From positions 744,001 to 808,000 of the forward strand of contig CAWBQO010000003.1 in the NCBI GenBank assembly GCA_963790965.1: a stretch of DNA of 64,000 nucleotides. The letters run 5' to 3'. Shown in pieces: positions 16,437-26,245 of this stretch (positions within the stretch are counted from its first letter, which is position 1; every line of letters starts with the position of its first letter). Below the pieces are notes generated by a model. That model saw nothing but the letters and a program-made list of their open reading frames with translations. It was not told the origin of the DNA and did no database searches. A program made the translations under genes and the position numbers. Origin of the DNA: CAWBQO01 sp963790965. GTDB lineage: Bacteria > Bacteroidota > Rhodothermia > Rhodothermales > DASSAV01.

Positions 16437-17714
16437 CTACGCTTTGGATCCTTTCAACCCGCGCAGACTTCGGGCGGAAAGGAGATTAACATCGTAGGAG
16501 CGCACCCGCCCGTTCTTCGCGCGGTGGCGTCGGCGAGCCACCTCGATCATGCGGTGCGCCAATTCGGAGAAAGAGACGCCCGCCGGGTCCCACAAGTAGA
16601 AGGAGAAGGAGCCGGGAATCGTGTTGATCTCGTTAAAGTACACACGCCCGTCTTCTTCATCGAGCATAAAATCGATGCGCGCGACGCCGGCGCATTCAAA
16701 AAGCTGAAAGATCCTGACGCCGAGACTGCGAATGCTCTGTGTCTGCTCTTCCGACAGCGGCGCGGGGATCATGCGGTCCAGCGAAGCCATGCCGGACGCG
16801 CCTTCGGACCTCTTGGTGCCGCCCCGGCGTCCGGCTTTCGCGCCGCCGCCTTTGGAGCCGCCACCTTTCGCGCCGCCTCCCTCGCCGCGCATATACTTTT
16901 CTTGAAAGGTCAGCATCTCCTGCCCCTTGCTCCGAACCGGCTCTTCGAGGACGCTTGCCTCCGCCTCATGCGGATCGCCGAGGACGGAGCAGTTGATCTC
17001 GCGTAGCTTCTGGACGGCGTGCTCGATGACGACCTTATCGTCGTACCGGAGCGCTTCCTCGATCGCGTCGTCAAGCTCCTCCCGGTTATCGGCGCGGGCA
17101 ATGCCGATGGACGAGCCGAGCCGGGCCGGTTTGACGATGACCGGCAGACCGAGTTCAGCTTCGACGCGGTCCAGCCACGCTTCCTCGCGCCCGCCCCAGT
17201 CCGAGTCTCTGAACCACAGGAAGTCCACAATGGGCACGTCTTGATCCCGGCAGATCATCTTGGAGAGCACCTTGTCGATGCCAAGCGCCGATCCGAAGAC
17301 GCCGCTGCCGGTGTACGGGACGTTGAACGTCTCGCAGAGGCCCTGCAGACTGCCGTTCTCCCCTTCCCCGCCGTGAAGTCCGAGGAACATGACGTCGATG
17401 CTGAACCGCTCCGGCTCGCCGGAGAACAGTCCGCGGCGGCCGGTGGCGACGAGATCGATGGTTCCGAACGAACCCGGGTCGATGATGACGCGCGTGGCGT
17501 CCCGGCGCAGCTTGTCGAGATCCTGGTAAGCGTCCATGTCCAGCAGCGACTCGCCGCTATACCAGGTGCCGTCCTTGGCGATGTAGACTGGGATGGGGTT
17601 GTAGCGGGAGCGGTCGAGGGCGTGAACCGCCTGGAGCGAAGAAATGATCGACACTTCATGCTCCGGCGATACGCCGCCGAAGACCATGCCGATGTTGAGC
17701 GTTTCGTCAGCCAC
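16437..17714 (-). CDS. ddl: D-alanine-D-alanine ligase with a Gly/Lys-rich insertion
   Basis: 425 residues from GTG 17714, longer than the usual 300-370. It makes D-Ala-D-Ala for peptidoglycan. ATP-grasp landmarks are GGVSPEHEVS at the start, HGGEGENGSLQG, VPYTGSG, VKPARLGSSIGI, VARIDFMLDE and FNEINTIPG with the metal-binding Glu and Asn. Between YMRGE and GMASLDR, residues about 276-308 form a low-complexity tract with GGGAK, GGGSK, GGGAK units and further Arg/Lys; relatives have only a short lysine-containing loop here. The enzyme is probably active, with the tract as a flexible surface loop. Confidence 0.93.
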   Translation of the reverse strand: MADETLNIGMVFGGVSPEHEVSIISSLQAVHALDRSRYNPIPVYIAKDGTWYSGESLLDMDAYQDLDKLRRDATRVIIDPGSFGTIDLVATGRRGLFSGEPERFSIDVMFLGLHGGEGENGSLQGLCETFNVPYTGSGVFGSALGIDKVLSKMICRDQDVPIVDFLWFRDSDWGGREEAWLDRVEAELGLPVIVKPARLGSSIGIARADNREELDDAIEEALRYDDKVVIEHAVQKLREINCSVLGDPHEAEASVLEEPVRSKGQEMLTFQEKYMRGEGGGAKGGGSKGGGAKAGRRGGTKRSEGASGMASLDRMIPAPLSEEQTQSIRSLGVRIFQLFECAGVARIDFMLDEEDGRVYFNEINTIPGSFSFYLWDPAGVSFSELAHRMIEVARRRHRAKNGRVRSYDVNLLSARSLRGLKGSKA

Positions 17715-17843
17715 TGAGAGATGAGCAGAGGTGGAGTGTATGGTCCGCTGCGCGGGCGCTGCGGCTGTTAAACCCGTTCAACGCTGCGGCCGGAGCACCC
17801 GACGCACCCGGCAAGCCACTTTTCCGTGAAGAAGCAGAGGGCG

Positions 17844-19136
17844 CTACGCGCGGTCCTCCGCGGGGGTGTACCGCCCTTTGCTGAAAATACCCCACGCCTT
17901 CCCCTTCATCTTTTCGCCAACGAAGGGCGTATTGTGGCTCCGAGAGCGGATGTGGCGGTTTACAAAAGTCCATTCGGTGACGGCGTCGAAGACCGTAAGC
18001 TCGGCTTCCGCCCCTACTTCGACGCGCGGCACCGCCAGGCCGAGAACATTCCGTGGCCCGACTACAATCTTCCGCAGCGCCTCTGCGAGGGTCAGGGTTC
18101 CGGGAGCGATGAGTTCACGGCCGATAAGTCCCCACGCGGTTTCGAGGCCAATGATGCCGAACGGCGCGGCGATAAACTCGACCTCCTTTTCAAACGAAGC
18201 GTGCGGCGCATGGTCGGTGCAGATCGCGTCGATAGTGCCGTCGCGGAGGCCTTCTTTGAGGGCGGCTACATCTCCGGCCGTTCGCAGCGGCGGATGCATC
18301 TTCGTCTCTGTTGAAAAGCCGCTCTCGTCGACGGCTTCATCGGTGAGCGTGAAGTGGTGGGTGCATACCTCGGCCGTGACATGGACGCCCCGCGCGCGCG
18401 CTTCCCGGACGATCTCTACGGCACGCGCCGTCGAGATGTGCGCCACGTGAACGTGCCCGCCCGTCAGTTCGGCTAGCAGTACATCCCGGGCAATCATGGC
18501 TTCCTCGGCGACGGCGGGGATGCCGGGGATGCCCAGGCGGGTCGATACCACGCCTTCGTGCATATGCCCGTGGGGATTCAGCGTCAGATCCTCTTCATGG
18601 TTGATTACGGGACGTCCCGCCATTGCACTGTACTCGAGCGCTCGCCGCATGAGAGAACCGTTCTGCACGGGTGCGCCGTCGTCGCTGAAGGCGACCGCAC
18701 CGGCATCGGCGAGGTCGAACATTTCCGAAAGTTCTTTTCCTTCCCGGTTCTTACTGACCGCGGCGATAGGATATACATGGACCGGCGTCTCGCGGGCACG
18801 CTCGAGCACATACGCCACAACATCTCGGGTGTGGATCGCCGGCGAAGTGTTCGGCATACAGGCCACGGCGGTGAACCCGCCGAAGGCGGCAGCGGCGCAA
18901 CCGGAGGCAATCGTTTCCTTGTACTCGAAACCCGGCTCCCGCAGGTGAACGTGCATGTCCATCCAGCCGGGGGAAACCAACCGGCCGGCGCAATCGACGA
19001 TGCGCGCATCGCCGGAGGACAGGTCGCGTCCCAGCTCCCGGATGACGCCGTCCACGATGAGCAGGTCCGTCTCGCGTGTGGAGCCGGTGTCGAGATCGAT
19101 CAGTTTGCCGCCTTGTAAGAGAACGCGTTCCATCAT
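17844..19136 (-). CDS. pyrC: Dihydroorotase
   Basis: 430 residues; ATG at 19136 is directly followed by a second ATG and either could be used. The enzyme closes carbamoyl-aspartate to dihydroorotate in pyrimidine synthesis. Metal-site motifs are HVHLREPG (HxH), MPNTSPAIHT, INHEED, VAHISTARAVE and CTDHAPH with the catalytic Asp. It belongs to the amidohydrolase type I dihydroorotases, which often have a Lys or Asp bridging ligand; position not resolved here. A 43-bp gap separates it from the upstream peptidase gene. Confidence 0.93.
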   Translation of the reverse strand: MMERVLLQGGKLIDLDTGSTRETDLLIVDGVIRELGRDLSSGDARIVDCAGRLVSPGWMDMHVHLREPGFEYKETIASGCAAAAFGGFTAVACMPNTSPAIHTRDVVAYVLERARETPVHVYPIAAVSKNREGKELSEMFDLADAGAVAFSDDGAPVQNGSLMRRALEYSAMAGRPVINHEEDLTLNPHGHMHEGVVSTRLGIPGIPAVAEEAMIARDVLLAELTGGHVHVAHISTARAVEIVREARARGVHVTAEVCTHHFTLTDEAVDESGFSTETKMHPPLRTAGDVAALKEGLRDGTIDAICTDHAPHASFEKEVEFIAAPFGIIGLETAWGLIGRELIAPGTLTLAEALRKIVVGPRNVLGLAVPRVEVGAEAELTVFDAVTEWTFVNRHIRSRSHNTPFVGEKMKGKAWGIFSKGRYTPAEDRA

Positions 19137-19179
19137 GTACCGCTCGAATCGATCAATATAAAACCATTGCGCTGCAATA

Positions 19180-21465
19180 CTAAAGGTTCTCCAGGATGTA
19201 GTCCGTAATGAAGGTGAAGAGATGCAGCCTCGTGCGGCCGCCATAGATGCCGTGGTTGCGACCGGGATAGACCATCATGTCGAACTGCTTGCCTTCCGCC
19301 TGCAAAGCGTCCACCATCTGGAGCGTGTTCTGGAAGTGAACGTTGTCGTCCATGTCTCCGTGAATAATGAGAAGGCTCTGGTCCGAAGCGAGCCTGTCGG
19401 CATACTGAATGGGCGATCCGAGCCGGTAGCCGTCGGGGTTGAGCTGAGGCGTGGAGAGGTAGCGTTCGGTGTAGATGGAATCATAAAGCCGCCAGTCCGT
19501 GACGGGTGCCACGGCAACGCCGGTGTCGAAAACCTGAGGGCCTCCGTCGTAGAGCATCGAAAGGAGCGTCATGTAGCCGCCGTAGCTCCAGCCCCAGATG
19601 CCGATGCGATCTGCGTCTGCCCAGGAGCGCGCGCCGAGCCACCGCGCCGCAGCGATCATGTCTTCGGCCTCGGGAATGCCGAGCCGTTTGTACTGAACGC
19701 TCTTGAACGCCTTACCCCGCCCCGCCGTCCCACGCGGATCGACGACCACAACCACGTAGCCGTGCTCCTCCGCGAGGTAGCGATGCCACAGCATTCGGTC
19801 CCAGCGGTACCACTGATTCCGGACTTCCTGCGAGCCGGGACCGCCATAAACCGCCATCAAAACGGGATGCGCTATCGTGCTGTCGAAGGAAGCGGAACGA
19901 ATGACCTGTGCATTGAGGCTCGTTCCATCGGCCCCGGGTATGGAGATGAACTCGGCACTCGGGAGGTCGTAGGTTGCCATGCGCCGGATGAGATCCTCAT
20001 TGCTTTCCAGGACCTTCAACTCCTCGCCGTCAGCCTTATGCAGCGTCACGACGGGCGGCGTGTTCGCGTCGGAGAAGGTGTCGATGTAGTAGCGCAGATC
20101 GGCGCTGAAGTTGACGTCGTGCCAGCCGGGCTTCTCCGTGATCTTCTCCGGCGCTGCGCCGGGCTTGGCATTCAAGCGAATGCGGTAAAGGTGCCGTTCC
20201 AGCGGACTCGTAAGCGTCCCGCTGAAGTAGACCATGCCCGACTTCTCATCCACGCCGTAGAAATCCGTCACGTCCCACTGTCCCGAGGTGATCTGGCGGA
20301 CGCGCGCGCCTTCATTCGTGTAGAGGTACAGGTGCCGGTATCCCCCGGCCTCGCTCACCCAAACGAAGTGCTTGTTGTCGTCGAGAAAGTTGAGCTTACC
20401 CACATCGAGATCGCTGAAGCCGCTTTCGACATCGATCCAGGTTGGTTCGTGTTCTTCCAGGATGCGGCGCACGCGCATCGATTGCGGATCGCCGTAGAGT
20501 AGATCGAGGTCGTTTTGATCGCGATCGAGACGGATCATCCAGACGGAGGCACTGCCGTCGCCTTCGGGCGTCCACCCGAAACGGGGAATGTACTCGAGGC
20601 TGTCGCTTCCGCCGCGCCATGTGCCGGTGTCGAAAAAGCGCGGCTCCCCGCCGTTGCGGCCAACGACGCCGACGCGAATGTCGCTGTTGGTCTCCCCCGC
20701 TTTCGGGTAGCGGAAGGACGAAACCTCCGGATATTGCCCGCGCAGATCAGCCATCATAAAGTCGCGCGTGCCGGACTCGTCGAGCTGCACGAAGGCGATG
20801 TAGCGGCCGTCCGGGCTCCAGGCCCAGCCGTCGCGAAGGCCGAACTCTTCCTCGTAAACCCAGTCGGTCGTGCCGTTGATAATGCCGCCGGGCGCTCCGC
20901 CGGTAGTAAGACGTTGCTCCGTCCCCGACGTGAGATCCTTCACGTAGAGGTCCCGGTCGCGAACGAACCCGACGGCCTTGCCGTCCGGGCTAAACTTGGC
21001 AAACATCTGGTAGCCGAGCGAGCGGTCGCCGAGAGGCGTGAGGGTGCCGGAGGCTTCATCAAAGATGTAGTAATATCCCTTCGTGTTTTCACGCCAGACG
21101 GGGGCGGAATCCGTGTACAACAGCACTTTATCTCCGGAGGGGCTGAAGGCATAGTCCTCGATAGCGATGGTGCGGCCCACGTCCGCGGCGGTCAGGCGCG
21201 CGCCGTCGAGCACCAACTCGCGTTCATCCGACTGAAGGTTGTAGCGCACGATCTCGTCGCCGCCACCCTCCCCCTCCGTGTAGAGTAGGACGGGACCTTC
21301 TTCGGCCCACCGGCCGCCGTCAAAGTAGGCCCCGACGAACTTGCGAGAGGCGAAAAGGTCCTCCAGCGTCAGGTGCGCACGCGACGCGGTCTGCGCCGAC
21401 CCGTCGAGAGCCGGCAGGGTTAGCAGGAGCACCGCGATAAGCGGAAAGCGCAAGGACCTTCTCAT
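19180..21465 (-). CDS. Secreted dipeptidyl peptidase IV-like S9B peptidase
   Basis: 761 residues from ATG 21465, with a signal peptide (RFPLIAVLLLTLPALDGSAQ). The first two thirds are an eight-bladed propeller of the DPP IV N-terminal type (for example WSPDGRYIAFVQLDESG). The alpha/beta hydrolase domain has the nucleophile GWSYGG (Ser627), the acid in GDMDDNVHF and the His in GRNHGIYG, matching the S9B triad order. Expected to release X-Pro dipeptides in the periplasm or outside. The start site faces the barrel lipoprotein gene; TATATTTC in the region between is a weak promoter-like match only. Confidence 0.92.
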   Translation of the reverse strand: MRRSLRFPLIAVLLLTLPALDGSAQTASRAHLTLEDLFASRKFVGAYFDGGRWAEEGPVLLYTEGEGGGDEIVRYNLQSDERELVLDGARLTAADVGRTIAIEDYAFSPSGDKVLLYTDSAPVWRENTKGYYYIFDEASGTLTPLGDRSLGYQMFAKFSPDGKAVGFVRDRDLYVKDLTSGTEQRLTTGGAPGGIINGTTDWVYEEEFGLRDGWAWSPDGRYIAFVQLDESGTRDFMMADLRGQYPEVSSFRYPKAGETNSDIRVGVVGRNGGEPRFFDTGTWRGGSDSLEYIPRFGWTPEGDGSASVWMIRLDRDQNDLDLLYGDPQSMRVRRILEEHEPTWIDVESGFSDLDVGKLNFLDDNKHFVWVSEAGGYRHLYLYTNEGARVRQITSGQWDVTDFYGVDEKSGMVYFSGTLTSPLERHLYRIRLNAKPGAAPEKITEKPGWHDVNFSADLRYYIDTFSDANTPPVVTLHKADGEELKVLESNEDLIRRMATYDLPSAEFISIPGADGTSLNAQVIRSASFDSTIAHPVLMAVYGGPGSQEVRNQWYRWDRMLWHRYLAEEHGYVVVVVDPRGTAGRGKAFKSVQYKRLGIPEAEDMIAAARWLGARSWADADRIGIWGWSYGGYMTLLSMLYDGGPQVFDTGVAVAPVTDWRLYDSIYTERYLSTPQLNPDGYRLGSPIQYADRLASDQSLLIIHGDMDDNVHFQNTLQMVDALQAEGKQFDMMVYPGRNHGIYGGRTRLHLFTFITDYILENL

Positions 21466-21707
21466 GATGACGTTTTGAAGAGGTAAAGGTGTACGTGCAG
21501 CGCGGCGGCTGTTACGGAAGCTCACGCGGGTTGATCCTCTCCTGCTCAGAGCCTCCCCGCAACCGCGCTCCGAAATATAGGGGCTTGAAAGACACGTCCG
21601 TAACGAAATTCACTTTCGTGGAAAAAGGGGCACTCTCCGCGCGCGTGCCCGATCCCGGCGCAAGAATTGTGTATAAAGATCTCCCTCAAGTTTCCGATAA
21701 ACCCTGT

Positions 21708-24700
21708 ATGTGGAAGTTCTCGGCTCTCGTTCTCTTCGCGCTGTTCCTTCTCTCATCCTGCACCTCCTCGCGAACCTATGTGCGTGAGCAATCAGAAGAA
21801 GTGACGCCACCGGTTATGCCGCCCGCCGAGACCACGCAGTTTACCGTCTTCTTGACGGGAAATACGGTCGGTGCGAGTAAGACATCGCCCGCTCTGCGGC
21901 TCCTGCGGCGGCAGCTTCTTGCAGCCGAAGCCGAGCGTAGTGCGCTGATCGTTGCCGGGGGCGCGCTCTGCTGCAAGCTTCCCGCGAAGGACGGCGCATC
22001 CGAATCGGACCTCGCCCGCTCCTTTGGCCCGTTGCCCTGGCTCACCGAAGGGTATGGCGGTCGCATCGTTCTCGTGCCCGGCGAAGAGGAGTGGGACGTC
22101 GTGTCTGCCTACGAAGATGGCGGAGGACGGATCGAGAACGCCGTAGAGACGGTGCTTGGGCCGCGGGCGGAGATCGCACCGGCAGACAGATTTCCCGGTC
22201 CCGTCGAGGTGTCCCTTACGCCGGATCTATCCGTCATTGCCCTCAACACGCAGTGGTGGCTTGCGCCGGACCGCATCTTCGGAGAGGCCGTCGGCTATAG
22301 CCTGCGCGAACCGGGCGATTTTATAGCCGCGCTGAGGGAAATGCTGTACGAAGAGCGCGACAAGACTCTGCTCGTCGTCGGGCACCATCCGCTTCGGTCG
22401 AACGGCGAATATGCCGGGCGCTTCTCGATCAGAGATCACCTGACGCCGCTTCCCATCATCGGCTCGCTTCGGCCGCTCTACCGGCGGTACATCGGCGAAA
22501 GCCAGGACATGGCCGACCGTGATTACAGGCTGTTGCGGCGGGAGCTTAACCGTGTGCTTGAGTCGCAGGAAGAGATTATCTACGCCTCCGCGCATGAACG
22601 GAGCCTGCAGCTCTTCGAAGATCATCGGCCGGGTATCAGTCGGCAGTTCATTGTGAGCGGATCTGCCGGGGAGACGGACTTCGTCGCGCCGGGTGGCGGC
22701 GCGGCCTTCACTTCGGACGAGCCAGGCTTCGCCGTGCTGAAGTACTACGACGACGGCTCCGTCTGGCTCGAGATGTGGGAGGCGACCGCTGACGACGAGA
22801 ACGGCATCATGCCCTTCCGGCACCGGCTGAAGGAGGGCAACATTATCGATGACCACTACGCGACGACGCCGCAGTTTGATCGTACGGATTACCGCGACAG
22901 CACCGCCACAGTGGCCGTAAACGCGGACTATGCAAAACTCCCGGGTATCCTCCGGCCGCTGGCGGGAGGGCAGAACCGGGATTTGTGGGCGACGCCGGTA
23001 ACCGCTCCAGTGCTGGATCCGGCGCGATTTGCCGGGGGCCTTACGCCTGTGCGGTTCGGCGGTGGCTCGCAAACAACCACGCTGCACCTCGAGGGAGCCA
23101 ACGGACGCCGGTACATTGCGCGGTCCATCGACAAGACGGAAGGACGCGGCTGGTCGGTGGAGATGCAGGGCAGTATCGCCCGGCCCATCGCGCAGGATCA
23201 GATCTCTATCCTGAACCCGTTCGGATCGCTGATGGTGCCGCCGCTTGCGTCGGCCGTTGGGGTGCTCCATCCGACACCGGAACTCGTCTACTTTCCCGAT
23301 GACCGCCGGCTCGGCCCGGCCAATGACATGCTGACGGATCACCTCGTGATGATCGAGGAACGACCCGATGAGGACATGTCCGACGTGCCGGGCTTGGGCG
23401 GAGCCACGAACGTGATCGGCATGGCAAAGCTCTTGCGAGAGATTCGGGCGGACAACGACCACCGCGTTGACGCCCGGGCCTATGCGCGCGCGCGTCTGCT
23501 CGACATGCTCATTGCCGATCACGACCGGACGAGCGACAACATCCGGTGGGCCGAGTACGAGCCTTATGAACTCGACGCCACCCTCACCGGCGATGATCGA
23601 ACGCGGGGCAAGGTGTACGTCCCGGTGCCGCGAGATCGGGACATGGCATTCATGCGCATCAACGGACTCGTTCCGCTCCTGTATAAACGGTTTTCAGAGC
23701 CAACGTGGCAGGATTTTCGGTCCTCCTATGGCTCGCTTTCCGGCCTGAACCAGAAGCCGCTTCCTATTGATCGGCCCTTTACGGCCTCGTTGACGCTGAA
23801 GGATTGGCAAGACATCGCGCAGGAGATGAAGTCTGCACTCACGGACAGTGTGCTGAACGTCGCGGTGCGGCAGCTGCCCGCCGCGGCCTACGAGAAGGAC
23901 GGCGCGCGAATCGAGCGCATCCTGCGGGAGCGCCGCGATGATCTGGATCAGGTGGCGACCCGTTACTACGGTATCCTGGCGCGCACGGTGGACGTGGTCG
24001 GCAGCGACAAGCACGAGCGTTTTGAAGTGCAGCGCTTGCCCGGCGGCCGCACGGAGGTCGTGATGCTGAAGACGACGCGTGAGGGCGAGACGCGCAAGGA
24101 GCTGTTTCGCCGGACCTTCGACCCTGCGGAGACCCGCGAAATAAGGCTTTACGGCCTCGGTGGGAATGATCAGTTCATCGTCAGAGGAGCGGCGGAGAAG
24201 GCAATACGGTTGATCGCTATCGGCGGGACCGGAGAAGATGTTTTCGCAGACAGTTCCCGGGTCGAAGGTCGAAAGAAGCGCACGAAGATCTACGACACGC
24301 GGTCTGGGACGACAGTTTACCGCGGTTCCGAGGCCCGGACCGTTTTGCGCGATGATCCCGGGATCAACCACTACGATCGCTCTCTCTTTGCCCTCGATGC
24401 GAACGATCCGATCTTCCTGTTTGGGAGTGGAAGAGAGGAAGGGATTACGCTCGGCGTAGGGGCCTTGCTGACGCGGCATGAGTTCCGCAAACGGCCCTTC
24501 GCCCGGCAGCATCGTCTCGCCGGCTCCTTCGCGACGAAGTCAAGATCCTTTAATCTGCGCGCCGATAGTCGTTATGTTGATTTGTGGCGCGGCTGGGATC
24601 TGCTCGTAGGCGCGGGCTACGACAGTCCGACGACGCCGTACAACTTCTTCGGCTTTGGCAACGAGACCGCAGAAGAGATCCCGGCTTCGGGCTTCTACGA

Positions 24701-25433
24701 AGTCGGCGTCGAGCGCGCCGACGTTCATCCTGCGCTGGCTCGGGAGCTATTTCGCAACGTGTCGATCAGCTTTGGCCCTGCCGTTTCCTACATCCACGCG
24801 CGGCTTGAAGAAGAAGACAGAGGCGTGCGGCCCATCGACCGGCTGCCGGGAAGCGCCTTCGAGAGGCGGTTCTTTTTCGGCAATACGATCCGCCTTGCCG
24901 CCGACGCCGTCGATCTGGAAATCAATCCGCAGCAGGGGTTCCGTTTCAGTTCTCAGATCGTGTCCAACGCGGACCTCTCGAATATGAAAGAGGCCTTCGC
25001 CACGCTGTCTTCGGACCTGACGCTTTACCTCTCGCCGCAGATCGATCCGCAGATCACCATCGCGACGCGGATCGGAAGCGACCACAACTTCGGCGAGTTT
25101 CCGTTCTTTTCAGCCGCGTCCCTCGGAGGAAAAACGAATCTGCGCGGGTACCGGAATACGCGGTTCGTGGGCAGATCGAGTCTGTACGGCAATGCAGACG
25201 TTCGCGTCGAGGTGTATGACTACCGGGGCCAGCTCGGCTTCGGCTCGCTCGGCGTCCTCGGCTTCGCCGACGTGGGGCGGGTGTGGGTCAACGGGGAGCA
25301 TTCGCGCACGTGGCATCCGGGGTACGGCGGGGGCGTGTGGGGCCACCTGTTCAACACCGTGCTGGTCTCCGCGAGCTACGCCATGTCGCCGGAGGACCAT
25401 ACGATTGTCCTCAAGACGGGCTTTCAGTTTTAG
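21708..25433 (+). CDS. BamA-like outer membrane barrel lipoprotein with degenerate phosphoesterase domain
   Basis: 1241 residues from ATG 21708; the frame runs further upstream but the lipoprotein signal begins here (LVLFALFLLSSC, lipid Cys18). Residues about 42-460 resemble the calcineurin-like phosphoesterase domain of large Bacteroidota surface proteins (ALNTQWWL, VVGHHPL, HLTPLPIIGSLRPLYRR). The metal-binding motifs are mostly gone: LTGN for L.GD, VAGGAL for F.GDN, VPGEEEW for .PGNH.W. A central region precedes a C-terminal Omp85-type barrel ending in aromatic GFQF. Residues near FPFFSAASLGGKTNLRGYR match the barrel's conserved motif. Likely an outer-membrane protein with a non-catalytic extension; partner or client unknown. 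Confidence 0.85.
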   Translation: MWKFSALVLFALFLLSSCTSSRTYVREQSEEVTPPVMPPAETTQFTVFLTGNTVGASKTSPALRLLRRQLLAAEAERSALIVAGGALCCKLPAKDGASESDLARSFGPLPWLTEGYGGRIVLVPGEEEWDVVSAYEDGGGRIENAVETVLGPRAEIAPADRFPGPVEVSLTPDLSVIALNTQWWLAPDRIFGEAVGYSLREPGDFIAALREMLYEERDKTLLVVGHHPLRSNGEYAGRFSIRDHLTPLPIIGSLRPLYRRYIGESQDMADRDYRLLRRELNRVLESQEEIIYASAHERSLQLFEDHRPGISRQFIVSGSAGETDFVAPGGGAAFTSDEPGFAVLKYYDDGSVWLEMWEATADDENGIMPFRHRLKEGNIIDDHYATTPQFDRTDYRDSTATVAVNADYAKLPGILRPLAGGQNRDLWATPVTAPVLDPARFAGGLTPVRFGGGSQTTTLHLEGANGRRYIARSIDKTEGRGWSVEMQGSIARPIAQDQISILNPFGSLMVPPLASAVGVLHPTPELVYFPDDRRLGPANDMLTDHLVMIEERPDEDMSDVPGLGGATNVIGMAKLLREIRADNDHRVDARAYARARLLDMLIADHDRTSDNIRWAEYEPYELDATLTGDDRTRGKVYVPVPRDRDMAFMRINGLVPLLYKRFSEPTWQDFRSSYGSLSGLNQKPLPIDRPFTASLTLKDWQDIAQEMKSALTDSVLNVAVRQLPAAAYEKDGARIERILRERRDDLDQVATRYYGILARTVDVVGSDKHERFEVQRLPGGRTEVVMLKTTREGETRKELFRRTFDPAETREIRLYGLGGNDQFIVRGAAEKAIRLIAIGGTGEDVFADSSRVEGRKKRTKIYDTRSGTTVYRGSEARTVLRDDPGINHYDRSLFALDANDPIFLFGSGREEGITLGVGALLTRHEFRKRPFARQHRLAGSFATKSRSFNLRADSRYVDLWRGWDLLVGAGYDSPTTPYNFFGFGNETAEEIPASGFYEVGVERADVHPALARELFRNVSISFGPAVSYIHARLEEEDRGVRPIDRLPGSAFERRFFFGNTIRLAADAVDLEINPQQGFRFSSQIVSNADLSNMKEAFATLSSDLTLYLSPQIDPQITIATRIGSDHNFGEFPFFSAASLGGKTNLRGYRNTRFVGRSSLYGNADVRVEVYDYRGQLGFGSLGVLGFADVGRVWVNGEHSRTWHPGYGGGVWGHLFNTVLVSASYAMSPEDHTIVLKTGFQF

Positions 25434-25457
25434 CCGGGCGCGTTCTATTAAAAGGCC

Positions 25458-26189
25458 TCAGTAGCGTTCCCAGGAACCGTACATCGGATTCGGCAGGATG
25501 AAGTACTTGCGGCCGAAAAGCTGGAATGCCTGGCTGTTGCCCCGCGCATTCTGATCCATGCCGGGAAAGTCCATGATGTTGTCGCCGACATAGGCGAGCA
25601 CTTCGAGTGCCGGTAGATCCGCCGTGGCGGTGCCCGCTTCTACTGAACCAAAGCGCGGGTTCTTGTCGCTCTGTCCTTCGGGTTTGCAGAGGACGAGGTC
25701 AACGTCAAAGCCCTCCTCCACGAGGTTCGCCTTCGTCTCGGGGCAGACCTCATCCCCTCGGTTTGTCACAATAATGGCCTTCCCTCCGAGCGCATGCACG
25801 CGACGAATAAAAGAGAGCGCACCGGGAAGCGCGACGGCCGTGCCCTCGCGCACCCAGGCGTTCCAGGTGTCCGGGGTGAAGCCAAGCCCAAGCGCCGCGC
25901 GCCGCTCCTGATAGGGCGAGTTGTCGAGCACCGTTTCGTCGGCATCGAGGATGACGGCCCACGTGCCGGGCTGCCTGCCGCGGGCAAGGTCGCGCACCTG
26001 TTCCTCGGCCAAGCGGTAGGTTTGTACGAACAGCGCGTCGCGCTCGGCGGCTGTCCGGTACCACTTGATGTCGTTCGGCAGAGCGGGCGCGTCCGTGGGC
26101 GCGAGAACGTTCTGAGCGGCAGGGGCGCAGCCGGAGAACGCGATAGACAACATGACCAGCGACGAGGCGAGGGAGAGAGGCGCGCGCAT
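25458..26189 (-). CDS. Acid phosphatase lipoprotein, HAD class IIIB / e(P4)-like
   Basis: 243 residues. A lipoprotein signal ends in SGC (Cys21). The mature protein has the HAD nucleophile motif as ILDADETVLDN, a later IVTNRG (motif II Thr) and YVGDNIMDFPG (motif IV Asp pair). This pattern and the preceding helical region match the 5'-nucleotidase, lipoprotein e(P4) group, which frees nucleosides or other alcohols from phosphomonoesters outside the cytoplasm. It lies 24 bp from the end of the barrel gene, convergent, and about 56 bp from the ZIP-like gene, same strand. Confidence 0.88.
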   Translation of the reverse strand: MRAPLSLASSLVMLSIAFSGCAPAAQNVLAPTDAPALPNDIKWYRTAAERDALFVQTYRLAEEQVRDLARGRQPGTWAVILDADETVLDNSPYQERRAALGLGFTPDTWNAWVREGTAVALPGALSFIRRVHALGGKAIIVTNRGDEVCPETKANLVEEGFDVDLVLCKPEGQSDKNPRFGSVEAGTATADLPALEVLAYVGDNIMDFPGMDQNARGNSQAFQLFGRKYFILPNPMYGSWERY

Positions 26190-26245
26190 GGGGAGGGATA
26201 TTCGTTGGTTTGAGAAGGATCAGGTAAGAACACGGGCACTCGCGC

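Noticed and set aside
19222..20502. Long plus-strand frame inside the dipeptidyl peptidase gene.
   Set aside because: It is antisense to a gene with intact S9B motifs and has no domain signal; the frame is a by-product of codon bias.
22227..23522. 431-codon minus-strand frame inside the barrel lipoprotein gene.
   Set aside because: It lies wholly within a real gene, has no recognisable domain and is rich in Arg/His/Gly, as is common for antisense frames in GC-rich DNA.
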